A stretch of 21,622 bases of DNA from Pseudomonadota bacterium (lineage in GTDB: Bacteria > BMS3Abin14). Below are positions 1 through 7,371 of the stretch, piece after piece; position 1 is the first letter of the stretch; every line of letters starts with the position of its first letter. Both the position numbers and the translations under genes were made by a program. The stretch spans positions 1-21,622 of the forward strand of contig JAFGWO010000185.1 of NCBI GenBank assembly GCA_016937135.1, in the 5' to 3' direction. A model generated the notes under the pieces. That model was not told the DNA's origin. It made no database searches and was given only the letters and a program-made list of their open reading frames with translations.

Positions 1-498
1 GGGCTGGCCATTCTCCTTGGCAAGGTCAGCCCGGCAGGGGATGAAGACGCGGCATACCTCATCGAAAAACACAACCGTCCTCTCCCCCAGCTCAAAATGG
101 GGAGGGTTCTCGCGGAAGGAAACCTTTCCCGCTGCGCCATCGACATGAGCGACGGTCTTCTCCAGGATCTGGGCCACATCTGCGAGAGGAGCAGGGTGGG
201 GGCCAGGCTGGACCTCGAAAGGATCCCCATGAGCCCCCAGATCGTGAACCTGGGCAGGGAAAACGGGGTGGATCCCATGAAGGAATGGGTCCTTGGGGGA
301 GGGGAGGATTACGCCCTTCTCTTCACGGTCCGTCCCATGGAGGAAAGCCGGCTGGAAAAGATCCTGGAAAGCGAGGATCTTCAGGCGGTCCCGATCGGCC
401 AGATCGTACCGGGCACCGGGATAACCCTGACGGAAAAAGGGGAGCCGGTTCCCTTCGAAGGGATCAGGGGATTCAATCACTTCCGAAAGGAAGGATGA
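1..498 (+). CDS. thiL: Thiamine-monophosphate kinase ThiL, C-terminal part (cut by window start)
   Basis: ThiL phosphorylates thiamine monophosphate to thiamine pyrophosphate with ATP, the last step of the thiamine pathway. The reading frame is open from base 1 and gives 165 residues, about half the usual 320-330, so the N-terminal ATP-binding half lies outside the window. Visible family signatures are AIDMSDGLLQDLGH, matching the conserved IDiSDGL segment, and GGGEDYALLFTV, matching the GGEDYELL segment that lines the active site in the PurM/ThiL fold. The frame stays open with no frameshift and ends at TGA 496-498. The next gene is thiD, about 100 bp downstream and in the same direction, so this is a small thiamine locus. 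A possible terminator lies between them, so the two may not always be co-transcribed. Confidence 0.93.
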   Translation, partial: GLAILLGKVSPAGDEDAAYLIEKHNRPLPQLKMGRVLAEGNLSRCAIDMSDGLLQDLGHICERSRVGARLDLERIPMSPQIVNLGRENGVDPMKEWVLGGGEDYALLFTVRPMEESRLEKILESEDLQAVPIGQIVPGTGITLTEKGEPVPFEGIRGFNHFRKEG

Positions 499-537
499 AG
501 GGCAGCAAAAAGGAAAAAGATAGAGGGTAGAGAGAAG

Positions 538-560
538 AAAAGCCACGGCGGCTTTTTCTT
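538..560 (+). terminator. Weak intrinsic terminator after thiL
   Basis: A 7-bp stem (AAAAGCC at 538-544 pairing with GGCTTTT at 550-556) closes a 5-nt loop, and its A/T part merges into a run of five T followed by CTT. The stem is short and has only three G/C pairs, so termination is probably partial. It lies between thiL and thiD. Confidence 0.45.
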
Positions 561-575
561 CCCTATTCCCTATTC
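559..575 (+). repeat. Two heptamer units TTCCCTA between thiL and thiD
   Basis: TTCCCTA occurs twice in tandem (559-565 and 566-572) and is followed by TTC. Read on the other strand the unit is AGGGAAT in another phase, the same heptamer family that forms the longer AGGGAAG array at 8822-8856. It lies wholly in intergenic sequence. Confidence 0.6.
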
Positions 576-596
576 AAGCATTTTATGAGGCGGCCA

Positions 597-1418
597 ATGC
601 AACATATTGATTTCCCAGTCCTTCTCATATCAGCTTCCGACAGCAGCGCGGCCGCCGGGATGCAGGTGGACCTGCGCGTTGTCAATGACCTCGGCCATCC
701 CGCGAGGTGCGCCGTTACGGCCCTGACCATCCAGGGGGAAAAAGGGCTTCTGGGCATCGATCCGGCAAGCCCGGAAAATCTCGTCCGGGCCATCGATACC
801 GCCGTTTCGGAGCCTCCGGGAGTGCGCGCCGTCAAGATAGGACTCATCACAGGGGAGAACGCGGTCCGGGCCGTCAGCGAAGGTCTTTCAGGACCAGCCT
901 GTCAAGGCATTCCCATCGTCCTTGACCCCGTCATGAAGTCCACCCCGGGATCGAAGCTTTCCTCCGAGGAGGCCAGAAGTATCCTTCTTGAAAGGCTCAT
1001 TCCCCTTGCGACCCTGGTCACCCCCAACCGGGAAGAACTGGCCGAACTTGCCGCTCTTTCGGGAGAAGGGCAGGGATCCGAAGAGGAGATGGCCCAAAGA
1101 TTGACCCGGAAAGGGGCCGACGCCGTCCTCGTCACCGGAGGGGACGACGGGAGTTCCATCTGCATGGATATCCTGTATCAAGGAGGAAAGCTCCCTGTCC
1201 ATTTCCGGCATCCCCGAATCGGGGATGGGCCGACGCGGGGAACCGGCTGTGCCCTGTCCTCTGCCCTCGCGGTTTTTCTGGCAAGAGGTCTTCCCGTCGA
1301 TGAGGCCGTCCGCCTCGCCATCGGGTATATTGCCGAAAGGATCGCCGGGGCCGCGCAGGTGGGGTCTTTCCGGCTCCTTTTCCCGGGGAAAGATGCCCGA
1401 TCCTCCGGAAAAGTGTGA
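597..1418 (+). CDS. thiD: Hydroxymethylpyrimidine / phosphomethylpyrimidine kinase ThiD
   Basis: ThiD phosphorylates 4-amino-5-hydroxymethyl-2-methylpyrimidine twice to give the diphosphate that is coupled to the thiazole half of thiamine. The 273-residue protein has the ribokinase/PfkB-like ThiD layout: ISASDSSAAAGMQVDL near the N-terminus (family SDSSGGAGIQADL), AVTALTIQ after it, VLDPVMKS in the middle, ADAVLVTGGDDG, and GTGCALSSALA near the C-terminus, the anion-hole GTGC with the catalytic Cys. Length is normal. ATG 597 is preferred over the in-frame ATG 585 because a GAGG (587-590) sits 6 nt upstream of 597, while nothing like a Shine-Dalgarno precedes 585. The gene stands alone as a monofunctional ThiD, with no ThiE or ThiN fusion. 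Confidence 0.92.
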   Translation: MQHIDFPVLLISASDSSAAAGMQVDLRVVNDLGHPARCAVTALTIQGEKGLLGIDPASPENLVRAIDTAVSEPPGVRAVKIGLITGENAVRAVSEGLSGPACQGIPIVLDPVMKSTPGSKLSSEEARSILLERLIPLATLVTPNREELAELAALSGEGQGSEEEMAQRLTRKGADAVLVTGGDDGSSICMDILYQGGKLPVHFRHPRIGDGPTRGTGCALSSALAVFLARGLPVDEAVRLAIGYIAERIAGAAQVGSFRLLFPGKDARSSGKV

Positions 1419-1473
1419 TCCTTGACCCTCCAGGGCTTCGGATAGTCCAACATCCTTGCCTTTTTCCTGCGCC

Positions 1474-1479
1474 TATAAT
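1474..1479 (+). promoter_or_regulatory. Consensus -10 box TATAAT upstream of the small ribosomal protein gene
   Basis: A perfect TATAAT stands in the 114-bp gap after thiD, about 54 nt ahead of the TTG start of the small ribosomal gene. No convincing -35 lies 16-18 nt upstream; the nearest TTGCCT (1456-1461) is only 12 nt away. It is offered as a possible start of the bS22-like/TIGR00725/miaB transcript. Confidence 0.3.
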
Positions 1480-1532
1480 ACTTTTTATTGTTCGTGACTT
1501 TAATGCCATTTTTGGGAAAGGAGGGATGCGTC

Positions 1533-1622
1533 TTGGGAAGCGTCATCAAAAAACGCCGTAAGAAGATGAGAAAACACAAGCAAAGAAAACTTCTTGCCCG
1601 CAGCAGGCACAAGAGGAAGTAG
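1533..1622 (+). CDS. bS22-type small ribosomal protein (AURKAIP1/COX24 domain, DUF1713)
   Basis: This encodes a 29-residue, extremely basic peptide that begins MGSVIKKRRKKM and ends LLARSRHKRK. The MGSVIKKRRKRM start and the pattern of Lys/Arg/His match the bacterial AURKAIP1/COX24 family. Its mycobacterial member is the 33-residue 30S subunit protein bS22, and mitochondrial mS38 is the eukaryotic relative. The expected role is binding rRNA in the small subunit near the decoding side. The start is TTG 1533, because a strong GGAGG (1520-1524) lies 8 nt upstream. The in-frame ATG 1503 has no ribosome-binding site and would add an unconserved MPFLGKEGCV. The stop lies 3 nt before the TTG start of the next gene, which suggests translational coupling. 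The gene is easily missed because it is so short and starts with TTG. Confidence 0.85.
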   Translation: MGSVIKKRRKKMRKHKQRKLLARSRHKRK

Positions 1623-1625
1623 ATC

Positions 1626-2099
1626 TTGAAGCCGATGATCGGCGTCATTGGATCGGGAAACCCCGAAAAAAAGGATGACCCTCTGGCCAGGGAGGTTGGA
1701 AGCCTCCTGGCGGCCCGTGGGGCCGTACTGGTTTGTGGCGGTCTTTCCGGAATCATGGAGGCCGCCTGCAACGGGTGCTTTTCCTCCGGCGGGCAAACCG
1801 TCGGGATCCTGCCCGGAGAAAGAAAGGACGAGGCCAATCCCTACATTGTCCATGCCATTCCCACCGGGATGGGGATTGGCCGGAACGTCCTGGTCGTAAG
1901 AGCTTCCGATGCCGTCATCGCTTTTTCCGGCGGATACGGGACCATGTCTGAAATCGCCCTTGCCCTCAATATGGGGAAACCCGTCGTCGATCTGGGAGGG
2001 TGGGACACTCAGGGCACCCTCAAGGCCCGCACTGCGGCCCAGGCTGTTTCAATGGCGCTGGAAGGCAGTTCGGGAAACGGCTCTGATTTTCCGCGCTAG
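1626..2099 (+). CDS. TIGR00725 family Rossmann (SLOG/LOG-like) protein
   Basis: This 157-residue protein belongs to the TIGR00725 branch of the SLOG/LOG superfamily, nucleotide-binding Rossmann proteins related to the so-called lysine-decarboxylase-like nucleotide phosphoribohydrolases and to DprA. Visible signatures are the N-terminal strand and glycine turn IGVIGSGNP, the GGLSGIMEAACNG segment, and SGGYGTMSEIALAL, which corresponds to the family PGGxGTxxE motif with its Glu kept. The biochemical function of TIGR00725 members is not established, so no substrate is claimed. The start is taken as TTG 1626, with AGAGGAAG (1612-1619) about 8 nt ahead of it; ATG 1635 (fourth codon) would be too far from that site. 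It lies 3 nt after the bS22-like gene and 13 nt before miaB, apparently in one transcript. Confidence 0.85.
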   Translation: MKPMIGVIGSGNPEKKDDPLAREVGSLLAARGAVLVCGGLSGIMEAACNGCFSSGGQTVGILPGERKDEANPYIVHAIPTGMGIGRNVLVVRASDAVIAFSGGYGTMSEIALALNMGKPVVDLGGWDTQGTLKARTAAQAVSMALEGSSGNGSDFPR

Positions 2100-2112
2100 T
2101 CGCCAGGGAAAA

Positions 2113-3432
2113 ATGGAAACGGAAAAGATCTTCGTCAAAACCTTCGGGTGCCAGATGAATTTCTACGACACGGAGAAGATTTACGCGTACGTGCAGGACC
2201 GGTATCTTCCGGCGTCGGTCCCCGAAGAGGCGGATGTCATTCTCCTGAACACGTGTTCCATCAGGGAAAAAGCGGAGCAAAAGGTTTACAGCCTCCTCGG
2301 CCGGATGGTTCCTCTCAAGGAAAGGAAACCGGGGCTTGTCATCGGGGTCGGCGGCTGCGTCGCCCAGCAGGAGGGGGAAACAATCCTCCAGCGCTGCCCA
2401 ATGGTCGATATCGTGTTCGGCACCCACAACATCGACGAGATCCCGGATATCATCCAGGAACGCCTTCGCACGGGGCGGCGGATCTGCCGGATCCGCGAAG
2501 ACGTCCAAAGGGTCCCCGGCGACCAGGCGCCCCTGAGCGCCGGCCCCCTTGGACCGACGGCCCTGGTTACCATCATCAAGGGGTGTGATAACTGGTGTTC
2601 CTACTGCATCGTGCCCCTGGTCCGGGGCAGGGAGGTCAGCAGGCCGGCGGCCAGGATCCTCGCTGAGGCTTCCGGCCTTGTGTCAAAGGGGGTCAGGGAG
2701 ATCACTCTCCTTGGGCAGAACGTCAACTCCTATCGCGACCCCGACACCGGAAAAGGGTTCGTCGATCTCCTCTCCAGGGTCAATGACATCGAGGGACTCG
2801 AAAGGTTGAGGTTCGTCACCTCCCACCCCAAGGATTTTTCCGTCGATCTTGCAGAAGCCATGGCCGGTCTTTCAAAGGTCTGCGAACACATCCACCTGCC
2901 TGTCCAGGCGGGATCCGACCGGGTGCTTGCGGCCATGAAACGGGGGTACACCGTTTCCCAATATCTCCAGAAGGTGGATCTGCTGCGCAAGCGGATTCCG
3001 GAGGTGGAATTAAGCACCGATCTCATCGTGGGATTTCCAGGGGAAGGACGCGAGGATTTCGAGAAGACCCTGGATCTTCTGCGTGAGGTCCGGTACCAGA
3101 ACGCTTTTTCCTTTCGGTATTCCCCCCGGCCGGGGACCAGGGCCGCTCTCATGGAGGACCCCATCGGGCCCCTCCTTCGCAAATCTTGGCTTCCCGAGCT
3201 CCAGCAGGTTCAGAACAGGATCACTTCCGAGAAACACACCATGATGGAAGGAAAAGAGGTTGAGGTCCTGGTCGAGGGATCGGATCGGAAGGACACGGGC
3301 CTCCTCGAAGGAAGGACCAGAACCAATTATATCGTCCATTTTCCGGGCGAAAAAACCCTCGCAGGAAAGACAGCAAAGGTCCTGATTCTCAGATCCAGGA
3401 CCATCCATCTTGAGGGGAAGGTGATAACGTGA
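2113..3432 (+). CDS. miaB: tRNA-2-methylthio-N6-dimethylallyladenosine synthase MiaB
   Basis: MiaB is a cytoplasmic radical-SAM enzyme that adds a methylthio group to i6A37 of tRNAs reading UNN codons. The 439-residue protein has the standard three-part layout. The N-terminal UPF0004 domain carries auxiliary-cluster cysteines C13, C48 and C82 in the contexts KTFGCQMN, LNTCSIRE and GGCVAQQ. The radical-SAM core has C158-x3-C162-x2-C165 (KGCDNWCSYC) and continues through LGQNVNSY and STDLIVGFPGE. The C-terminal TRAM domain occupies about residues 375-439. KTFGCQMN and LGQNVNSYR favour MiaB over RimO or MtaB. The start is ATG 2113, where the conserved METEKIFVKTFGC begins. The frame is open further upstream to 1909, but that stretch overlaps the previous gene and is not family-like. 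The stop overlaps the next start (GTGA, 3429-3432). Confidence 0.96.
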   Translation: METEKIFVKTFGCQMNFYDTEKIYAYVQDRYLPASVPEEADVILLNTCSIREKAEQKVYSLLGRMVPLKERKPGLVIGVGGCVAQQEGETILQRCPMVDIVFGTHNIDEIPDIIQERLRTGRRICRIREDVQRVPGDQAPLSAGPLGPTALVTIIKGCDNWCSYCIVPLVRGREVSRPAARILAEASGLVSKGVREITLLGQNVNSYRDPDTGKGFVDLLSRVNDIEGLERLRFVTSHPKDFSVDLAEAMAGLSKVCEHIHLPVQAGSDRVLAAMKRGYTVSQYLQKVDLLRKRIPEVELSTDLIVGFPGEGREDFEKTLDLLREVRYQNAFSFRYSPRPGTRAALMEDPIGPLLRKSWLPELQQVQNRITSEKHTMMEGKEVEVLVEGSDRKDTGLLEGRTRTNYIVHFPGEKTLAGKTAKVLILRSRTIHLEGKVIT

Positions 3433-3929
3433 AAAACAGTGAAATGATCATCCACGGCCTGTCGATGGACCCAAAAAGCGGAAGCCCTGTTCTCCTTCTC
3501 AAGGAAGTCGACAGCCAGAGGACGCTCCCCATCTGGATCGGAATCAACGAGGCCAATGCCATAGCCACGAGCCTCGCGGAGATCGCTCCCCCTCGTCCCA
3601 TGACCCATGACCTTCTCAGCGGGATTCTGACCACCCTTGGTTACACGGTGGAAAAAGTGGTGATCACCGAGATCCGGGATTCCACCTTTTACGCCGTGAT
3701 CGCCCTTGGCTCGGCCTCGGGGGAGGTGGAGATTGATTCCCGGCCGTCGGACGCGATAGCCCTTGCCGTCCGGGCAAAGGCCCCGATATTCGTGAATGAG
3801 GAGGTTCTGGAGACATCGGCCATAGACCTTTCCACCATTGAAGGAGGCGGAAAGGCGGCGTCAGACGATGATCTTTCGGAACAACTCAGGAAAATGAACC
3901 CTGAGGACTACACCAAATACAAGATGTAG
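3429..3929 (+). CDS. Bifunctional nuclease (BFN/DUF151) family protein
   Basis: This 166-residue protein has the full DUF151/BFN domain. The N-terminal strand pair reads PVLLLKEVDSQRTLPIWIGINEANAI, which matches the family pattern of a value followed by LPIWIG and an acidic xExxAI. It is followed by RPMTHDLL, the invariant Pro-x-Thr-His-Asp segment, and by EIDSRPSDAIALAVR, the SRPSDAIAL hallmark. Plant and algal members have been described as nucleases acting on RNA and DNA; bacterial members are mostly uncharacterised. The acidic tail (about residues 135-166) looks disordered. The start is GTG 3429, overlapping the miaB TGA by 4 bp, so translation is probably coupled. ATG 3444 is a later alternative. 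A link to tRNA or RNA metabolism is suggested only by the overlap with miaB. Confidence 0.9.
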   Translation: MKNSEMIIHGLSMDPKSGSPVLLLKEVDSQRTLPIWIGINEANAIATSLAEIAPPRPMTHDLLSGILTTLGYTVEKVVITEIRDSTFYAVIALGSASGEVEIDSRPSDAIALAVRAKAPIFVNEEVLETSAIDLSTIEGGGKAASDDDLSEQLRKMNPEDYTKYKM

Positions 3930-4001
3930 AAAGGCAATCTCCCAGGTTCCGGACCTGAGATGTATGCCATGGAAAATCACCCATTGTCTGTGAGGTGTTA
4001 G

Positions 4002-4421
4002 GTGCCCGGAGAAAGCCGGCAGGAATACGGGGATTCCCGTTTTTGGCACGGCCTTAAACTTTGGGGGCCTCCCGCCGTTCTTTCCGCGGGGATTTTCATC
4101 CTCTCCTCCATCCCGGGAGACAGGTTCCCCCGGCATCCCGAAACCCTCAGCATGGCGGTCCATTTCCTCGAGTTTTTCGTTCTCGGGTTTCTTCTGGCCA
4201 GGGCCTTTTCGGTAACCCACGCTGGTCTCAGGGTGATGTTTCCAGTTCTTCTCCTTTGCGGGGGGTTCGGACTGCTGATGGAACTTTATCAGTTCACCGT
4301 ACCCTTCCGTTCCTTTGGTGCCATGGATATCCTCATCGACATTCTGGGATCCATGGCTGGTGGTCTGTCCTATGTCCTCCTGAAAAGGACGGGGAAAAAT
4401 TATACGGGGAACGGGCCATAA
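4002..4421 (+). CDS. VanZ-like family membrane protein
   Basis: A 139-residue inner-membrane protein with about four hydrophobic segments, near residues 20-36, 50-68, 76-94 and 106-126. Family marks of VanZ-like proteins are the early SSIPG turn, HFLEFFVLGFLL in the second segment, and the signature ELYQFTVPFRSFGAMDILIDILGSMAGG, corresponding to E-x2-Q-x3-P-x-R-x4-D-x3-N/D-x2-G. VanZ raises teicoplanin resistance in enterococci by an unknown mechanism; generic family members have no agreed function, so no resistance role is claimed. The start is GTG 4002, with GAGG (3992-3995) 6 nt ahead. The stop is 1 nt before the ATG of the next gene, so this membrane protein opens the signalling operon. 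Confidence 0.85.
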   Translation: MPGESRQEYGDSRFWHGLKLWGPPAVLSAGIFILSSIPGDRFPRHPETLSMAVHFLEFFVLGFLLARAFSVTHAGLRVMFPVLLLCGGFGLLMELYQFTVPFRSFGAMDILIDILGSMAGGLSYVLLKRTGKNYTGNGP

Positions 4422-4422
4422 A

Positions 4423-5871
4423 ATGAGAAGGGATGCCGGGAAAATAATCCGCAGGGAAGGGGATCTCCAGGATCTTTCCCGCCTTTCACAGAATCTTCTT
4501 TCAACCCTCATGGAAACAGCGGAAGCCGCTTTCGGCACGGTGTGGGTCCTGGAGGATGACCAGTCCTTCCGCCAGGTGGTCTCCCGCGGGAAGCCCGGTC
4601 AGGAATCCAGGGCAATGGACCCCGGAGGGATCATTCATCGGCACGAGGAGATCTCCAGGGGGATCCCCTTCTTCGAGCAGTCCCACGGAAAGGTCGTATT
4701 AAACAGCCTTTTTCTCCCCATCCGTTATCAGGACATTCTCCTGGCCCTTGTCCATCTGGAAACGGGTTCCCGGGGAGGGAGCGCACTCGGGGACGCGATC
4801 GTCTCCCAACTCCATGGAATTGCGGAGGATTATGCAGTTTTCCTCAATAACGCCAAGGTCCTGGACAGGATCAGAAAAAATCCTCTCAAGGACCTGGAAT
4901 CCGGTTCATACAACGAACCCTTCATCCTTGATTTCCTGAAGAGGCAGATAACGCTGAGCCGGCGTTTTAACCGCCGGCTTGGGATCATCAATCTGGAGTA
5001 CGAGGGGGCCGAGCAGTTTCAGAAGACTCACAGCTACGGGCTCGTCCAGGGGCTGACCAGGGACATCTCCGAAACCCTTCAGGGAATCCTCAGGGATTTT
5101 GACGTCGTGGCTCACGTCGGCAATTTTCGCTTTATCGTCGCCCTTCCCGAAACAGACAGCCTTGGCTGCCGGATCACCATCGAACGCCTGCGCCGGGGCT
5201 TCGCACGGCTTCCCTATCTTGAGGAAAGATTCGGCAGGTACGCCTTGAAGCCTCATTTCGGGTTTTCATGCTATCCCGAGGACGGGCTGACCGAAGAAGC
5301 CCTCATCATGAGAGTGCTGGAGAGGGCAAAGGCGAACCGCTCCGATCCCTTTAACAGGGTCCATTGGTCGGAAGCCGGATTCTGGGACCTGGTGACCCAT
5401 TTCACCAGCGACACGGGGATCCAGGAGATAACTTCGCTGGACTGGACGGAACCGACCTCTTTCCAGGTCAATTTCGCATATCTTCTGCAGGAGGCGGCCA
5501 TCAACAATGTTCTTCTCAGCCCGGAACGGAGGGGTTTGCTCTACATCGGGACGGAAAACTCCCTGATCACCGAAGCCCTCGTTACAAAAAATCCGGCAGT
5601 GTCCAGAACGGCCACGCGGATCACTGTTCTCGGGGATCTCTCCGGGGTGCGGGCGTTAAAGGAGATCAATATCAACACGGTTTCCCTTCCCCCCGAACAA
5701 TCCAAAGGGTTCCAGTTCCTCCTCCTTCTCACGGATCAGACGGCCTATGCCCTTGTGGGGGTTCATTTCAGGTCCCAGGAGTGGAGGGGATTCCACACGT
5801 CCAACGACCGGCTGGTGGAGAAGATCGTTTTCAGGTTGAGGGAAGAGTATTCCCTGCAGGAACAGGTGTGA
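4423..5871 (+). CDS. GAF-like / inactive GGDEF / DICT-like sensory protein
   Basis: A 482-residue soluble protein with three apparent regions. Residues about 1-145 look like a GAF sensor (TAEAAFGTVWVLEDD, then LFLPIRYQDILLALVHLE). Residues about 160-310 thread onto a GGDEF domain: FILDFLKRQITLSRRFNRRLGIINLEYE, then DFDVVAHVGNFRFIVALPETD. The active motif that should read GGDEF is GNFRF (233-237), with Asp and Glu both lost, so diguanylate cyclase activity is unlikely. Residues about 320-482 resemble the DICT sensory domain: a GLLYIG strand, a middle ITVLGDLSG strand, a VSLPPEQSKGFQFLLLLTD segment, and a FHTSNDRLVEKIVFRLRE end, as in the family F-x2-T-x-D-x2-LV tail. The DICT call is inference from pattern. 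It starts 1 nt after the VanZ-like gene and ends 13 nt before the pseudo-receiver gene. Confidence 0.75.
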   Translation: MRRDAGKIIRREGDLQDLSRLSQNLLSTLMETAEAAFGTVWVLEDDQSFRQVVSRGKPGQESRAMDPGGIIHRHEEISRGIPFFEQSHGKVVLNSLFLPIRYQDILLALVHLETGSRGGSALGDAIVSQLHGIAEDYAVFLNNAKVLDRIRKNPLKDLESGSYNEPFILDFLKRQITLSRRFNRRLGIINLEYEGAEQFQKTHSYGLVQGLTRDISETLQGILRDFDVVAHVGNFRFIVALPETDSLGCRITIERLRRGFARLPYLEERFGRYALKPHFGFSCYPEDGLTEEALIMRVLERAKANRSDPFNRVHWSEAGFWDLVTHFTSDTGIQEITSLDWTEPTSFQVNFAYLLQEAAINNVLLSPERRGLLYIGTENSLITEALVTKNPAVSRTATRITVLGDLSGVRALKEININTVSLPPEQSKGFQFLLLLTDQTAYALVGVHFRSQEWRGFHTSNDRLVEKIVFRLREEYSLQEQV

Positions 5872-5884
5872 GCGGGGCGGCGGC

Positions 5885-7357
5885 ATGAGAAAGATTCTCC
5901 TGGTCGACAATGACAGGATCATCCGCGAGAAACTGGGGACGCGCCTGACCAAAGAGGGTTTCGAGGTGTTGACCTCCGCGGATGGCGCAGGCGCCCTCGA
6001 GATCGCCCTCCGGGAGAAACCCGACCTCGTCATCTCCAACTACCATCTGCCCCTTTTTGACGCTGAAAGGCTGAGGGCCTTTTTAAAAAACAACCCCACC
6101 ACCAAATACATCCCGTTCATCTTCCTCATCAACCCTGACAGGGGGTATGAGGAGACTCTGGCTTCCATCGGCGGGGACGAATTTCTGGTAAAACCATTCC
6201 ACTGGCAGGACATCCAGGGCAAGATCCAGGCACTTTTCCAGCCCCCGAAAGAGGGTGTTTTAGCCTCCGGGACAAGGGGGAACGGTGTAGAAGGGAGCCT
6301 GGAGGAGGTCTCTCTCGTTGACCTTCTCCAGATTTTCGGTCTGAATCGCAGAACAGGCACCCTGACCCTCATCCACGATGACCAGTCGGGGATCGTGCAT
6401 CTTCTGGACGGTGCGGTGATAAGCGCTATCCTCGGTGAAACAAGCGGTGAAAAGGCGCTTTACCGGATCTTACGATGGTCGAAGGGCCGGTTCATCTACC
6501 AGCCCGGAGAAACCATGGCCACCAGAAATATCTCCCGGTCCATGGATGCCCTGCTGATGGAGGGGATGCGGCAGCTGGATGAGTGGGAGTCCCTGGTCAG
6601 CCTTCTGCCCGCTCCCGAAACAGGTTTGAACCTGATCCGGGACAAGGAGGATCTCCCCCAGGATCTCAGGCCGGTGACCCAGGAGGTGATCCTCCTGCTG
6701 GAATTTTTCAGCACGGTCCGGGAGATCATCGACCGATCCGCACACACCGATTACGAGGTTTGCAAATGCCTTCTGGGGCTCATCCAGAAGGGGATTGTGG
6801 TCCCCGGAACGGCAGGAAAGTCCCCGGCTAAAAAAGAGGGCCCCCTGATTCCACCCGAAAGGCTTATCCAGATGCACGGATACATGAGGCCGTCACCTGG
6901 CGGGAAGGGATCTTCAACCTCGTGGGGCCGTATTATCATTTTTTCCCGGCAGCCCGAACAATGCAAAGGGTTTCTCTCCGGGATCACCGGGATTGAGGGT
7001 TTCAGGCTTTCAAGGGATAATTTTTCCAATCAGGAGATCCTGACTGCTTCCTTCGGTACCATAGGGATCCTGGAAATCTCCGAAAATGCCGCTCTTTATC
7101 TCTCCCTTCTTCCGTCCTCTCCCGGGGCCGCCCCCTTATGGAGGGCCTTTTCGGAGGGGACGGTGGGGGCATTCTACCTGAGCAACAACGGCACCAGCAC
7201 GGAGGATCCCTCCCTGGCTGCGGTGGAAGAATTTGTGGAAGGCGAACTGGACAGGCCCGTCATAACAGCCCCGTGCGGGCCGAATCCCGACCCGGGCAGC
7301 GGAGCCGAAATGTTCAGGACCCTTTTCGATGCCGTTGTTGAGCGCCATCATCTATAA
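5885..7357 (+). CDS. Pseudo-receiver + PATAN (DUF4388) + degenerate GTPase-like protein
   Basis: A 490-residue soluble protein. Residues 1-118 form a response-regulator receiver (ILLVDND, conserved Lys in LVKPF at 103), but the phospho-accepting Asp is Asn52 (LVISNYHLP), so aspartyl phosphorylation cannot occur in the normal way. Residues about 137-215 are a DUF4388/PATAN domain: GSLEEVSLVDLLQIFGLNRRTGTLTL, then GIVHLLDGAVISAILGE and RFIYQPGE. A helical region follows (about 260-305). The C-terminal 145 residues have the strand order of MglA/SRPRB-like small GTPases: IIIFSR, GTIGILEIS, PLWRAFSEGTVGAFYLSN, RPVITA. There is no P-loop GxxxxGKS, so nucleotide binding is doubtful and this last assignment is tentative. 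It lies 13 nt after the inactive-GGDEF gene and 14 nt before a canonical response regulator. Confidence 0.78.
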   Translation: MRKILLVDNDRIIREKLGTRLTKEGFEVLTSADGAGALEIALREKPDLVISNYHLPLFDAERLRAFLKNNPTTKYIPFIFLINPDRGYEETLASIGGDEFLVKPFHWQDIQGKIQALFQPPKEGVLASGTRGNGVEGSLEEVSLVDLLQIFGLNRRTGTLTLIHDDQSGIVHLLDGAVISAILGETSGEKALYRILRWSKGRFIYQPGETMATRNISRSMDALLMEGMRQLDEWESLVSLLPAPETGLNLIRDKEDLPQDLRPVTQEVILLLEFFSTVREIIDRSAHTDYEVCKCLLGLIQKGIVVPGTAGKSPAKKEGPLIPPERLIQMHGYMRPSPGGKGSSTSWGRIIIFSRQPEQCKGFLSGITGIEGFRLSRDNFSNQEILTASFGTIGILEISENAALYLSLLPSSPGAAPLWRAFSEGTVGAFYLSNNGTSTEDPSLAAVEEFVEGELDRPVITAPCGPNPDPGSGAEMFRTLFDAVVERHHL

Positions 7358-7371
7358 GGAAGGGAAAGGTC

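Noticed and set aside
1909..2112. Upstream extension of the miaB reading frame
   Set aside because: It overlaps the TIGR00725 gene, and MiaB homologues begin at the conserved stretch that starts with ATG 2113.
3934..3962. Hairpin CAGGT/ACCTG after the DUF151 gene as terminator
   Set aside because: The stem is 5 bp and no T run follows.
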